Source: Myxococcales bacterium
GTDB lineage: Bacteria > Myxococcota > Polyangia > HGW-17 > SLPX01
DNA: 19,308 nucleotides
Reading direction: 5' to 3'
NCBI GenBank assembly: GCA_007131745.1
Contig: SLPX01000378.1
Location: 1 to 19,308, forward strand
Shown one piece after another: positions 1-7,565 of this stretch. Under the pieces are notes generated by a model. It ran no database searches and was not told the DNA's origin. It was given only the letters and a program-made list of their open reading frames with translations. Position numbers and translations under genes: made by a program. The stretch's first letter is position 1. Each line of letters starts with the position of its first letter.

Positions 1-233
1 GGCTCCGCGGCTTCTTCTTCCTCGGGTTCCGCGGCTTCTTCTTCCTCGGGTTCCTCTACAGTTTCTTCCCGGATCGCTTCAGAGGTCTCCCCGCCCAAAT
101 CTTCAACCTCATCTTCCGCCCGCTCTCCAAATGTTTTTTCGCGGCGGGATCGAATGAACTCCCGACCCACAAGAATCGCAATGATTGCGATCACAAGGAC
201 AAAAAAATAGAAAACAGCATCCAGATTGTTCAT
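1..233 (-). CDS. Partial membrane-anchored acidic protein (FtsY-like N-terminus)
   Basis: An open reading frame starts at ATG 233-231 and runs off the left edge; 77 codons are visible. Residues 6-23 form one hydrophobic helix (Val/Ile/Ala-rich), followed by a basic stop-transfer stretch (REFIRSRREK). The rest is strongly acidic, with two exact copies of the octapeptide EPEEEEAA near the truncation. An N-terminal anchor followed by a Glu-rich region is how the SRP receptor FtsY often begins, but TonB-like or ZipA-like proteins can start the same way and the diagnostic domain lies outside the window. FtsY is therefore only an inference. No Shine-Dalgarno precedes the ATG; instead a good -10 box lies 7 bp upstream. 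The gene is divergent from ribonuclease Z. Confidence 0.7.
   Translation of the reverse strand, partial: MNNLDAVFYFFVLVIAIIAILVGREFIRSRREKTFGERAEDEVEDLGGETSEAIREETVEEPEEEEAAEPEEEEAAE
7..54. repeat. Two perfect 24-bp tandem repeats in coding DNA
   Basis: Positions 7-30 and 31-54 are identical 24-bp units; positions 1-6 match the end of a third unit with one mismatch. Each unit encodes eight residues (EPEEEEAA) of the acidic region of the minus-strand gene. Unit length is a multiple of three, so copy-number change keeps the frame. Further copies may lie left of the window. Confidence 0.9.
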
Positions 234-240
234 GGGATGC

Positions 241-270
241 TTTATAAGGTAAACAAACCAAATACGTCAA
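241..270 (-). promoter_or_regulatory. Sigma-70-like promoter of the left-edge gene, leaderless layout
   Basis: On the minus strand, TTGACG (270-265) and TATAAA (246-241) are separated by 18 bp. Each hexamer matches the sigma-70 consensus at five of six positions. Only 7 bp separate the -10 box from the ATG at 233, so initiation at the usual distance would fall on or next to the A of the start codon. No Shine-Dalgarno is present in that space, consistent with a leaderless transcript. Confidence 0.55.
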
Positions 271-376
271 GAACACTGAAGCAATTCAAGAACACTTGAC
301 CAGAATGGCAATACTCGGATAGAGATTGCGTCGGATTTTTTTCTAGAGGGCGGTTTAAGCCCGTGGAGTCGAATGG

Positions 377-1312
377 ATGGAATGTTTTCTGCTCGGAAGC
401 GGCGGAATGATGCCGATGCCCCGCCGAAGATTAACTTCGGTGCTTGTGCGTACGGATCTTCACGATTACCTTTTTGACGCAGGCGAAGGCATCCAAGTTT
501 CCTTTAAAGAGTTGGGCCTCGGCATCAAGCGACTGTCGGTTGTTGCAATAACTCATTTGCACGCGGATCATTGCCTTGGACTTCCAGGCCTTTTGATGCT
601 CAGAGCCCAGGTTGAAGATCCCGGGCCACTCGTTATTATCGGCCCACAAGGCATTCGGAGATTTGTTCAAAACGTACGATCCGACCTGAGAACCTACATC
701 CCCTACAAGATGAAATTTATCGAGATAAAAACAGACAAGCAAAATTCCGGGACGTTTTTTTCAAATTCATCAGAGCATCTCTCGTGGGCAAAACTGGAAC
801 ACTCGGTTCCCTGTGTGGGTTTCAGACTTCAACAAAAGGAACGTCCCGGAAGATTTCATCCTGATAAAGCTTTGGCGGCAGGAGTGCCGGAAGGGCCGCT
901 TTGGGGCAAACTCCAAGCGGGAAACCCGGTCGTGCTGGATAACGGAAAAAAGGTTTTTCCATCGGATGTGCTGGGTCCACCCCGCCGCGGCAGATCCATG
1001 GCCTATGTCGTGGACACGAGGCCTTGTAAAAACATGGACGGCCTCACAAAAGACGCTGACATTGCTTTTATCGAGGGCATGTTTTTACCCGAACATTTGG
1101 AAACCGCACAAGAAAAAGGGCACATGACCGTGGATGAGGCAGCGCTGCACGGTTCACGAAACGGGGTCAAAAAACTCGTTCTCGTCCACATCAGTCCCAG
1201 GTACAATGATTCGCAAAGGTCTGAAATCCAATCAGCAGCGCGCGTTCAGTATCAGGATGCGATACTAGGAAAAGACTTGGCAAGCTACACGATCCCTCTG
1301 CCGGAGGAATAA
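377..1312 (+). CDS. rnz: Ribonuclease Z (tRNA 3' endonuclease)
   Basis: A 311-residue metallo-beta-lactamase-fold protein of the short RNase Z type, the usual length for the bacterial enzyme. RNase Z cuts tRNA precursors after the discriminator base using two zinc ions. The metal-binding motif THLHADH is at residues 59-65, followed by the family's CLGLPGLL. Other expected ligands are His142 (EHSVPCVGFR), Asp213 (VVDTRP), His249 (KGHMT) and His271 (VHISPRY). The central substrate-pocket segment with PGRF, GPLWGKL and LGPPRRGR is also typical. The ATG at 377 begins with the family N-terminus (LLGSGG); GGAG at 365-368 is a reasonable ribosome site. A nearby ATG at 373 is out of frame. The gene ends 3 bp from the stop of the convergent membrane gene. 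Confidence 0.95.
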   Translation: MECFLLGSGGMMPMPRRRLTSVLVRTDLHDYLFDAGEGIQVSFKELGLGIKRLSVVAITHLHADHCLGLPGLLMLRAQVEDPGPLVIIGPQGIRRFVQNVRSDLRTYIPYKMKFIEIKTDKQNSGTFFSNSSEHLSWAKLEHSVPCVGFRLQQKERPGRFHPDKALAAGVPEGPLWGKLQAGNPVVLDNGKKVFPSDVLGPPRRGRSMAYVVDTRPCKNMDGLTKDADIAFIEGMFLPEHLETAQEKGHMTVDEAALHGSRNGVKKLVLVHISPRYNDSQRSEIQSAARVQYQDAILGKDLASYTIPLPEE

Positions 1313-1315
1313 GGG

Positions 1316-2233
1316 CTACAGGTATCGCTGGCAACCATCGCACCAGGTGCGGTTGTACTGTGCGATGAAACGGGTGCGGCCTCCACAACCGGGACAGGCA
1401 GCCTGACCGGCCCCGTCCGCCGCAGGTGGCTGGGCCTGCTGTGCACCACCGAAACCACCTGGTTGCGACGCTCCGGCTTCCGGTCCTCCCCCCGCTCCAA
1501 ACGAACTTCCCGGACCCGGCTGGGGCTGAGATACTCCCTGAGAAGCGGCATTGTCTATCGCCATTGATGCAGCGGCCATGCCCACGCCCGCCTGGTCGCT
1601 GAATCCTTGAACCTTGCTTCCGAAAAGTCCCAGCAAACCGTCGGCCAGTTTACCCTTTGGTTCTTTGGAACCGAATACACTCACCTGCACAACAGCAAGC
1701 AAAAAGGCGACCGGAGCGTAAACCACCATCATTGTCACGGGAATATGGAAAGCTGCGCCCCTTGAAAACGCCACGAACGCACTGAAACTTCCTATCACAC
1801 CCATCACTCCATAGACCATCGTAAAAATCAGGTTAATCCCGTAGAAAACTTTCCTGGGATACCACTTTTCCTTGTTGTTTGTTTGTTTCAAAAGGATCTC
1901 AAGAGCAATGAACAGAGCTCCAGCGCCAATCAACGATCCGATTCCCCCACGCACTTCCGCAAAAGTAATGCCCTGGCTGCTTATCATCCCGAATATCCAA
2001 TTAAAGATCAGGAAAACCCCGTAAAGAGCCTGCTGAAAACAAACAACCTGGAACAACAATATGATGGACTTGAGTCCCAATTGATGATCCCGCTGTTCTT
2101 GTTCCAGTCCCTTTTCACGCCCCCTCATCACAAAGTAGGCCGGAACAAAACCGATCAGGAGAATCAGGGCCAATGCCGAATTAATCACCGACATCAACAT
2201 ACTTCTTACATCACCCATCATCATATCCAACAT
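1316..2233 (-). CDS. Five-helix membrane protein with C-terminal zinc ribbon
   Basis: 305 residues, no named family recognised. The N-terminal two thirds contains about five hydrophobic helices (roughly 14-36, 55-84, 94-112, 129-155 and 160-187). A flexible Gly/Pro/Gln/Ala-rich linker (about 215-275) follows, then a small metal-binding module: CPGCGG at 280-285 and CDGC at 298-301, the two CxxC knuckles of a zinc ribbon. The last helix and the loop signs suggest the ribbon is cytoplasmic, which is an inference. The start ATG at 2233 has GGGAG six bases upstream on its own strand. It lies 110 bp downstream of the PP2C phosphatase on the same strand and may be co-transcribed, which would link it to protein-phosphorylation signalling; no direct evidence for that is visible. 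Confidence 0.8.
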   Translation of the reverse strand: MLDMMMGDVRSMLMSVINSALALILLIGFVPAYFVMRGREKGLEQEQRDHQLGLKSIILLFQVVCFQQALYGVFLIFNWIFGMISSQGITFAEVRGGIGSLIGAGALFIALEILLKQTNNKEKWYPRKVFYGINLIFTMVYGVMGVIGSFSAFVAFSRGAAFHIPVTMMVVYAPVAFLLAVVQVSVFGSKEPKGKLADGLLGLFGSKVQGFSDQAGVGMAAASMAIDNAASQGVSQPQPGPGSSFGAGGGPEAGASQPGGFGGAQQAQPPAADGAGQAACPGCGGRTRFIAQYNRTWCDGCQRYL

Positions 2234-2343
2234 ATCAACTCCCTCGCATGCTTGAGTGTAAATAGGACTGCGCCTGCAATTCCTTTCGGTTGCAACGCTA
2301 AAAACCTGGTGTCATTTTCTGAAAACCATCATGCCGGCGACTT

Positions 2344-3105
2344 CTACACGCGGCATTCCAACAAAAGTGTAGTGATATTGTCGACTCCACCGTTTCTGTT
2401 AGCGCGATCCACCAGCGTCGCCACACCGGCTTCAAGATCCGGAGCATTGTCAACTATCTCCAACAGTTGCTCATCCTGGATCATCCCCGACAAACCGTCC
2501 GAACACAACAAAAACCTGTCGCCGTCTTCCAATGTGTAAGACGAAACGTCCACCTGAACGGTCTCACGCATGCCGAGAGCCCTTGTAATCACGTTCTTGT
2601 GTGGAAAGTTACGCTCCTCTTCCGCCGTCATGTCGGGCTTTGCATCTTTGTAATCTTCCAAAAGAGAGTGATCCCGGGTGAGCTGCTCGATTCCGCTGTT
2701 TCTCAAGCGGTAAATCCTGCTGTCCCCCACGTGAGCCATGTAAACTTTCTCGCCCTGAAGAAGACAGACTACTATGGTGGTCCCCATCCCCTTATACCTG
2801 ATGTCCGACGCTGCCGCATGAAAGATGCGGTAATTAGCCAGCTTGATGGCACAAACAAGACGATTCTCGGTGTAATTCAAGGATCGATCCATCTTGTACG
2901 GCCATGTGGCCTCTTCGTCTTTTGTCCGCTGATAAAACTCGCTCATGGCTTCAGCCGCCATTTTGGAAGCGACTTCGCCCGATGCATGGCCTCCCATGCC
3001 GTCGGCGACCATGAAAAGTTGCTCGTCTTCAATGAGGCTGAAATAGTCCTCATTGTGACTTCGTTTCATGCCCACATCAGTTTTCGCGGCGTAACGGATT
3101 CTCAT
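2344..3105 (-). CDS. PP2C-family serine/threonine protein phosphatase
   Basis: A 253-residue soluble phosphatase of the PrpC/Stp type, which removes phosphate from Ser/Thr residues and usually counters Hanks-type kinases. Numbering from a two-codon-longer reading, the family motifs are: NED at 20-22, the metal motif DGMGGH at 37-42, GMGTT at 108-112, VGDSRIYR at 128-135, DHS at 147-149, CSDGLSGM at 203-210 and GGVDNIT at 241-247. All metal-coordinating aspartates are present, so it should be active. I start it at ATG 3105 because GGAG lies six bases upstream; a TTG two codons earlier would sit almost on that site. No Ser/Thr kinase is visible in the window. A promoter lies directly upstream, and a zinc-ribbon membrane protein follows 110 bp downstream. 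Confidence 0.95.
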   Translation of the reverse strand: MRIRYAAKTDVGMKRSHNEDYFSLIEDEQLFMVADGMGGHASGEVASKMAAEAMSEFYQRTKDEEATWPYKMDRSLNYTENRLVCAIKLANYRIFHAAASDIRYKGMGTTIVVCLLQGEKVYMAHVGDSRIYRLRNSGIEQLTRDHSLLEDYKDAKPDMTAEEERNFPHKNVITRALGMRETVQVDVSSYTLEDGDRFLLCSDGLSGMIQDEQLLEIVDNAPDLEAGVATLVDRANRNGGVDNITTLLLECRV

Positions 3106-3126
3106 TAACAACTCCGAAGTGCTCGC

Positions 3127-3155
3127 ATATTAAAGCAGGCTTTCGCCTAAGTCAA
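3127..3155 (-). promoter_or_regulatory. Sigma-70-like promoter of the PP2C gene with palindromic spacer
   Basis: Minus-strand TTGACT (3155-3150) and TAATAT (3132-3127) are separated by exactly 17 bp, matching consensus at five and four positions. The spacer holds a perfect inverted repeat AGGC-GAAA-GCCT (3137-3148). Transcription would begin around 3120, giving a leader of about 15-20 nt that includes the GGAG site. The palindrome between the two hexamers is a plausible operator, which is inference. Confidence 0.5.
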
Positions 3156-3326
3156 TGCCGTCTTCCATCGTTTGCCTGCTTTCCGGGTTTAAAATCTACA
3201 GCGGGTCGTCTCGGACCATTTCCGAACAAAAGCATAAAACCACAATCTTGATGTTTGATCCATATTTTCCTGCAACGAATTTCGCTTTGCACCTTTATCC
3301 CTTCCGGAACAACCCGGCATTATCTA

Positions 3327-4562
3327 TCAATTTTTGACAAGAACGACAAGTGCAAGTTCAGGCGGCACTCCAAATCTCAATGGAGGCCCTGTCAACCCTA
3401 CTCCTGCGCATACATACATCCTTGTTTTTCCCTTTGAATAAAGGCCGTGCAGATATGGCACGAACCACCCTGCCGGATTGAGCCCCGGAACCGCCACCTG
3501 ACCCCCGTGCGTATGTCCGGCCAAAACGAGATCCACGCGTCGTCCGGCTGCTTCGTCAAAAACATCGGGTCGATGTGACAACAATACCGTTGGATGATGA
3601 GGGTTGCAGGAAGCAATAGCCTTGCACAAATCCGGGCGATCGCCCCAATCCCGGATTCCCGCGAGGTTCAGGCTTGCTCCCCGATATGACAGCAAGACCG
3701 ATCGATCCTGCAGAACCTCCCAACCGGCCTTCTCCATCTCAGAAACAACCTTTTCTCTTCCAGGCAGACGATCATGATTCCCAAGCACCGAGGCCACGCC
3801 CCGGCGGGCTCTCAACCCCCGGAGTCCGCGAGCGAGATCACTCACAAAGCCGGGATGAAACCCATGGACCTGGTCTCCGGTCAAAGCCACAAGATGCGGA
3901 TCCAAGCTGTTTGAAAGCCGCGCCAACTTTTCCAGCTTTGAAACATCATAGAAATACCCGGTGTGAATATCGGTGATCTGCACAATACGAAACCCGTCGA
4001 GTTTCGGATCCAAGCCATCTATCGGTATTTCAATTTTCGTGACAACCGGTTCGGCGTCTCCATGACCAAGCCCTCTCGCAGCAACCAGCAGCGCTCCGGC
4101 GCCGACCCCGGAAGCGGCCCCGGCTAAAAAGCGCCGTCTATTGCGATCCGGGATGAACTTTGCACCCCGGTCCATAGACCCTTTCAAATCCACTGTTCCC
4201 TCTTCCTGTTTTCCCTTCCCTAGTCTGACGACAAACAAAGCAAAATAAGCTGAACCTAGAAACAGACCGGAAACAAGACCCGCCGCCTGCCATGCCGTGA
4301 ATGGAAATACAATGGTTCGATACATCCATGACGGCAGCAATAATCCGAAAAACCAATCTGCGAAAATGAAAACATAAGGCAAATTCGAAACTGCAAAAAG
4401 TCCCCAAAACAAGAAACGTACTTTCTCGCGAATCCTCGGATCCAAAGAGTTCCAAATGCACCGGAACAAAAAAAGCTGCGCTCCAAACCCGACTGCAGCA
4501 AAAGCGATCCTCCTGGACAAAAAGGAGAACAATCCCCATGCACTCATTGAATCGAGACCCAC
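3327..4562 (-). CDS. Membrane-anchored metallophosphoesterase with internal Tat-like motif
   Basis: 411 residues. The C-terminal half is a calcineurin-like metallophosphoesterase of the YkuE/YaeI type, with two-metal motifs in order: DIH at 198-200, GD at 229-230, GNHD at 261-264, SH at 329-330 and GHTHGG at 349-354. YaeI of E. coli and YkuE of B. subtilis act on lipid A precursor-type or wall-linked phosphoesters at the membrane; the substrate here is unknown. The N-terminal part has about four hydrophobic helices (11-33, 49-66, 67-90 and 93-113). Residues 142-146 then read RRRFL, followed by a weakly hydrophobic Ala/Gly stretch to 163, as in a twin-arginine signal. The start is GTG 4562, with a partial GGCGG ribosome site; ATG 4547 is the alternative. 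It is divergent from the adenosine-kinase family gene. Confidence 0.88.
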   Translation of the reverse strand: MGLDSMSAWGLFSFLSRRIAFAAVGFGAQLFLFRCIWNSLDPRIREKVRFLFWGLFAVSNLPYVFIFADWFFGLLLPSWMYRTIVFPFTAWQAAGLVSGLFLGSAYFALFVVRLGKGKQEEGTVDLKGSMDRGAKFIPDRNRRRFLAGAASGVGAGALLVAARGLGHGDAEPVVTKIEIPIDGLDPKLDGFRIVQITDIHTGYFYDVSKLEKLARLSNSLDPHLVALTGDQVHGFHPGFVSDLARGLRGLRARRGVASVLGNHDRLPGREKVVSEMEKAGWEVLQDRSVLLSYRGASLNLAGIRDWGDRPDLCKAIASCNPHHPTVLLSHRPDVFDEAAGRRVDLVLAGHTHGGQVAVPGLNPAGWFVPYLHGLYSKGKTRMYVCAGVGLTGPPLRFGVPPELALVVLVKN

Positions 4563-4668
4563 TGTTCCGCCTTTCTTGCCGCTTCACGTTGTGTTAGCTT
4601 GGCCTTCACTGATCCCTTGGCATTGATACATGGGGATCACACTCTTTATACCAAAACGGAGGATTCTC

Positions 4669-5151
4669 ATGGAACTCAAAATCATCCAGTTGGAAATCCC
4701 GGACGAAGCAAACATCATCTTCGGCCAATCCCACTTCATCAAGACCGTCGAAGACCTTTACGAAATCATGGTGGGAGCGGTGCCGAGTGTCAAGTTCGGG
4801 CTGGCGTTTTGTGAAGCATCAGGAAAATGTCTTATACGCAGCGACGGCAATGACGATAACTTGATTGCCTCTGCGCGAAAGAACGCTGAAATGATCGGCG
4901 CGGGACACTCTTTCATACTGGTTCTCAAAGAGGCTTTTCCCATCAATTTCCTCAACCAGATCAAAGCTTGTCCTGAAGTTTGCCGAATTTATTGCGCCAC
5001 CGCCAACCCGGTCCAGGTGATCTTGGCGGAAACAGCGCAGGGACGAGGGGTACTCGGCATCGTGGACGGAGCATCGCCCAAGGGAGTCGAAGGTTCTGAA
5101 GACATTGAATGGAGAAAAGATTTTCTGCAAAAAATCGGCTACAAACGCTGA
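4669..5151 (+). CDS. Adenosine-specific kinase family protein (DUF355 type)
   Basis: 160 residues, matching the length of this small family known mainly from archaea and thermophilic or anaerobic bacteria. Recognisable family signatures (from memory of the family) are GQSHFIKTVEDLYE near the N-terminus, KFGLAFCEASG, GNDDNLI, IGAGHSF, AFPINFLNQIK, CATANPVQV, GRGVLGIVDG and a C-terminal WRKDFLQKIGYKR. The family is annotated as an adenosine-specific kinase from structural and biochemical work, but its cellular role is poorly known. I place the start at ATG 4669 because CGGAGGA lies just upstream (4657-4663) and the family begins MELK; upstream in-frame codons from 4630 lack a site. The gene stands alone on the plus strand between two minus-strand genes and ends 21 bp from the stop of the next one. 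Confidence 0.9.
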   Translation: MELKIIQLEIPDEANIIFGQSHFIKTVEDLYEIMVGAVPSVKFGLAFCEASGKCLIRSDGNDDNLIASARKNAEMIGAGHSFILVLKEAFPINFLNQIKACPEVCRIYCATANPVQVILAETAQGRGVLGIVDGASPKGVEGSEDIEWRKDFLQKIGYKR

Positions 5152-5172
5152 CACGAAACATCAAACGATGAA

Positions 5173-7191
5173 TCAATAGACGGGCAATCGTTCCACGGGA
5201 AATTCGTGCTTCTGATCCGGAGTAGATTCCGCCGCCCGCACCCTCTTCATGCTCAGAACACGCAGGTATTTCACTACTTCCGGAATCAACACCGCAGCCT
5301 CACGAAGATCCTTCGCCGGCATAAAAAGCATCCAGCACTTTGTCTTGGAAATGACACTGTGAGCCGCCTTCCCCCCGGAAAGCAAACTCGTCTCCCCCAC
5401 AACATCCCCGGGGCCCAACTGGGCCAGCGTGTTTGTTCTCCCGTTGTATACCGAGTTAACTTCGGCGCTCCCGCACATAATCGCGAACAGACCGGGAATG
5501 GGCCGGCTCTGCTTAATGAACCTTACATTCGGATCCAGCTCAAGGAATTTGAACCTCCTTGCAAGATCTCTTCGCAGAGAATTGTCCAGGGGCGCAAACA
5601 AAGGTGAAGTCTTGAGAATGATCTCCACCATCCGCCTTCTGAAAAACCTCACCAGGACCGCTACAACTTCCGGATGATCCTGGATCAGGTCCACAACCAG
5701 TTCGCGCGAGATCACCAACAGTTTCACGGGAGTTTTCGCAACAACAGACGCCTGTCTAGGAAGATCCGTCACAATTGCAATTTCTCCGAAAAAACTCCCC
5801 TCCCTCAACTCACCAACGGTAACAGCCGGAGGACCCTTTTTCGTAACATTTAAAACACCTTCCACTACAACGTATAATTCACCCCCCTGCTCTCCTTCAT
5901 TGATTATCGTAGCCCCGGCGGATTCCATTCTAACCGACATTCGAGCAACAAGCTTTTCAAGGGCAACCGAAGACAATTCGCCGAAAAGCGGTGTTGACGT
6001 CACCGCCTCCGTCTTGAGCGCCCTTACCACGTCGCCCGTCTCGCCTTTCCTGCGAGAGGTTCCGGCGAAGGAATCCATTGCCTGATCCGAACCTGAAAAT
6101 CCACTGTTTATGGCTTGCTGATCTTCACCGGCCGAAGCGGATGTGTATTCTTCGTCTGGAAAAACATTATCCAGGAGGCCGTCGACTTCTCGCTCCTCAA
6201 GAGGGATTTCGAAAGCGCTCACCGCCCTCACGATCGAAACCTCGCTTTCCGCCTCTTCCACCCTCCTTATAGCTACATCGCTCGGCAGCCGGGGCCTGAC
6301 CGGTCGGACCCTGGGTTCCTCCCCGCGCATCGAGCCTGGTTCAGCGTCATCATCCGGTCCCAGCAAAATATCATCGTCAATATCGGGATCCGAAATTCCG
6401 CCTTCGGGTTCTCCCATATTTCCAACCGGGTAATACTCTCCGGAAGATCCCACCACCTCCCTCAACATCAACCCATCGAGTGTTTCTCCGGATTTCAGGC
6501 TGATCTCCACCGCTGCACGATCACCCGGCGCATCCGGCGGCAAATTCCTTTCAATCGCGAAATCACTCTGCTTGCGGGTTTCTTGCAGGGGTGGAGTAGA
6601 TAACCCTGGACCCGCCTTGGATTGAGGCTTGCCCAGCGCATCCTTTGGAATCGGGGGCGGCTTCCGGGGAACGGGCGCCTTCACCTGCTGAGGGACATAA
6701 ACGCCATCCAGAGAAAATTCGTTCAAAGCAGGCAACTCAACCGAGCGCGGCCCGGACGACGTCACCGATGGAGTTGAGGAGTGCGAAGAATCGTCCCCAA
6801 CCCCTGAATCACTCACACTTCCGGTAGATACTGCGTACTTTGAAAAGCGATTGGTATCGACCCTCGACTCGTTTTCGGACAATCGTTTCAACAGGTCAAG
6901 AGCCTCCGGTTGGTCGGGGTCAAGGTCCAAGATCACTTTTGCCAAAACGAGAGCCTGAATGCCGAATCCGTTGGTGAAGTAACGGTTCGCTGCTTTGAGA
7001 AACATAGCTGCAGCCTCACCGTGGTTTTTCTGCATCTTCAATATTTCACCGGCCTGGTGAGGCCAACGGGGGTTGTCCGGATCCGTTTTCATCAGATCCT
7101 TGTATATCGGCAAGGCCTTCTGCAATTGCCCCTTCATGCGAAGCTTATCCGCCTTGTCTCTGAGCTTCCTTACTTCCGATAACGAAGACAT
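5173..7191 (-). CDS. TPR protein with two C-terminal cyclic-nucleotide-binding domains
   Basis: 672 residues, cytoplasmic, no signal or membrane segment. Residues 5-108 form TPR-like helical repeats (GQLQKALPIYKDL, HGEAAAMFLKAA, PDQPEALDLLKRL). Residues 110-395 are low-complexity, rich in Ser, Pro, Asp and Glu, probably disordered. CNB domain 1 spans about 399-515 with the phosphate-binding cassette FFGEIAIVTDLPRQAS (467-482), where Glu470 and Arg479 are the usual cAMP/cGMP contacts. CNB domain 2 spans about 528-645; its cassette VVGETSLLSGGKAAHS (597-612) keeps Glu600 but has Ala where the Arg should be, with Lys608 adjacent. Domain 2 may therefore not bind a nucleotide. No DNA-binding or kinase domain is present, so it is a scaffold or sensor of unknown output. 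ATG 7191 has GGGG nine bases upstream. Similar layouts are common in Myxococcota. Confidence 0.9.
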   Translation of the reverse strand: MSSLSEVRKLRDKADKLRMKGQLQKALPIYKDLMKTDPDNPRWPHQAGEILKMQKNHGEAAAMFLKAANRYFTNGFGIQALVLAKVILDLDPDQPEALDLLKRLSENESRVDTNRFSKYAVSTGSVSDSGVGDDSSHSSTPSVTSSGPRSVELPALNEFSLDGVYVPQQVKAPVPRKPPPIPKDALGKPQSKAGPGLSTPPLQETRKQSDFAIERNLPPDAPGDRAAVEISLKSGETLDGLMLREVVGSSGEYYPVGNMGEPEGGISDPDIDDDILLGPDDDAEPGSMRGEEPRVRPVRPRLPSDVAIRRVEEAESEVSIVRAVSAFEIPLEEREVDGLLDNVFPDEEYTSASAGEDQQAINSGFSGSDQAMDSFAGTSRRKGETGDVVRALKTEAVTSTPLFGELSSVALEKLVARMSVRMESAGATIINEGEQGGELYVVVEGVLNVTKKGPPAVTVGELREGSFFGEIAIVTDLPRQASVVAKTPVKLLVISRELVVDLIQDHPEVVAVLVRFFRRRMVEIILKTSPLFAPLDNSLRRDLARRFKFLELDPNVRFIKQSRPIPGLFAIMCGSAEVNSVYNGRTNTLAQLGPGDVVGETSLLSGGKAAHSVISKTKCWMLFMPAKDLREAAVLIPEVVKYLRVLSMKRVRAAESTPDQKHEFPVERLPVY

Positions 7192-7565
7192 CTGATAAAA
7201 CCCCGAACATTACCCCGGCTAAAACACCGTCAAACCGCCTCTTGTCCGAATTGCCACTCAAAGTGCCAAACACAAAACCACATTATTACAGAAATCATCG
7301 GCTATTCCAACCCATCTCACGACCACGCCGCCTTGACGGAGGGACGATTTTCCAAAACAAAAAACATTTCACTACAGGTCAAAAAATACAATGAAACGAA
7401 AAGCGACGCAAACAAAAATTCAATCTTCCATCTATCCTCCCCGGCACATTTCTACCTTTACCGGCTGGATCCATTCGATCGAAACCGCTTACACCAACGC
7501 ATTCTTCATGGAAAGACTGCTTGCCCCCGAAAGCGCGTTGTAGTAGAGAGCCGGAAGGCTTACAC
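7192..7565. other. Intergenic region between divergent genes
   Basis: 374 bp without a convincing gene, separating the TPR/CNB gene (-) from the six-helix membrane gene (+). It should carry both promoters, but I find no clean sigma-70 pair. It contains an imperfect inverted repeat, TTGCCACT (7251-7258) and AGTGCCAA (7262-7269), with one mismatch in eight and a 3-bp centre, about 60 bp upstream of the TPR/CNB start. A TTGACG at 7333-7338 has no -10 partner at normal distance. Confidence 0.5.

Noticed and set aside
1883..3108. Long open frames on the plus strand opposite the zinc-ribbon and PP2C genes
   Set aside because: They lie antisense to genes with clear motifs, have no ribosome sites and give irregular protein composition.
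7250..7269. Sigma-54-like TGGCAC...GGCA on the minus strand upstream of the TPR/CNB gene
   Set aside because: The distance between GG and GC is one base too long, and the -12 half reads TGGCA rather than TTGCA. It is better described as an imperfect inverted repeat.
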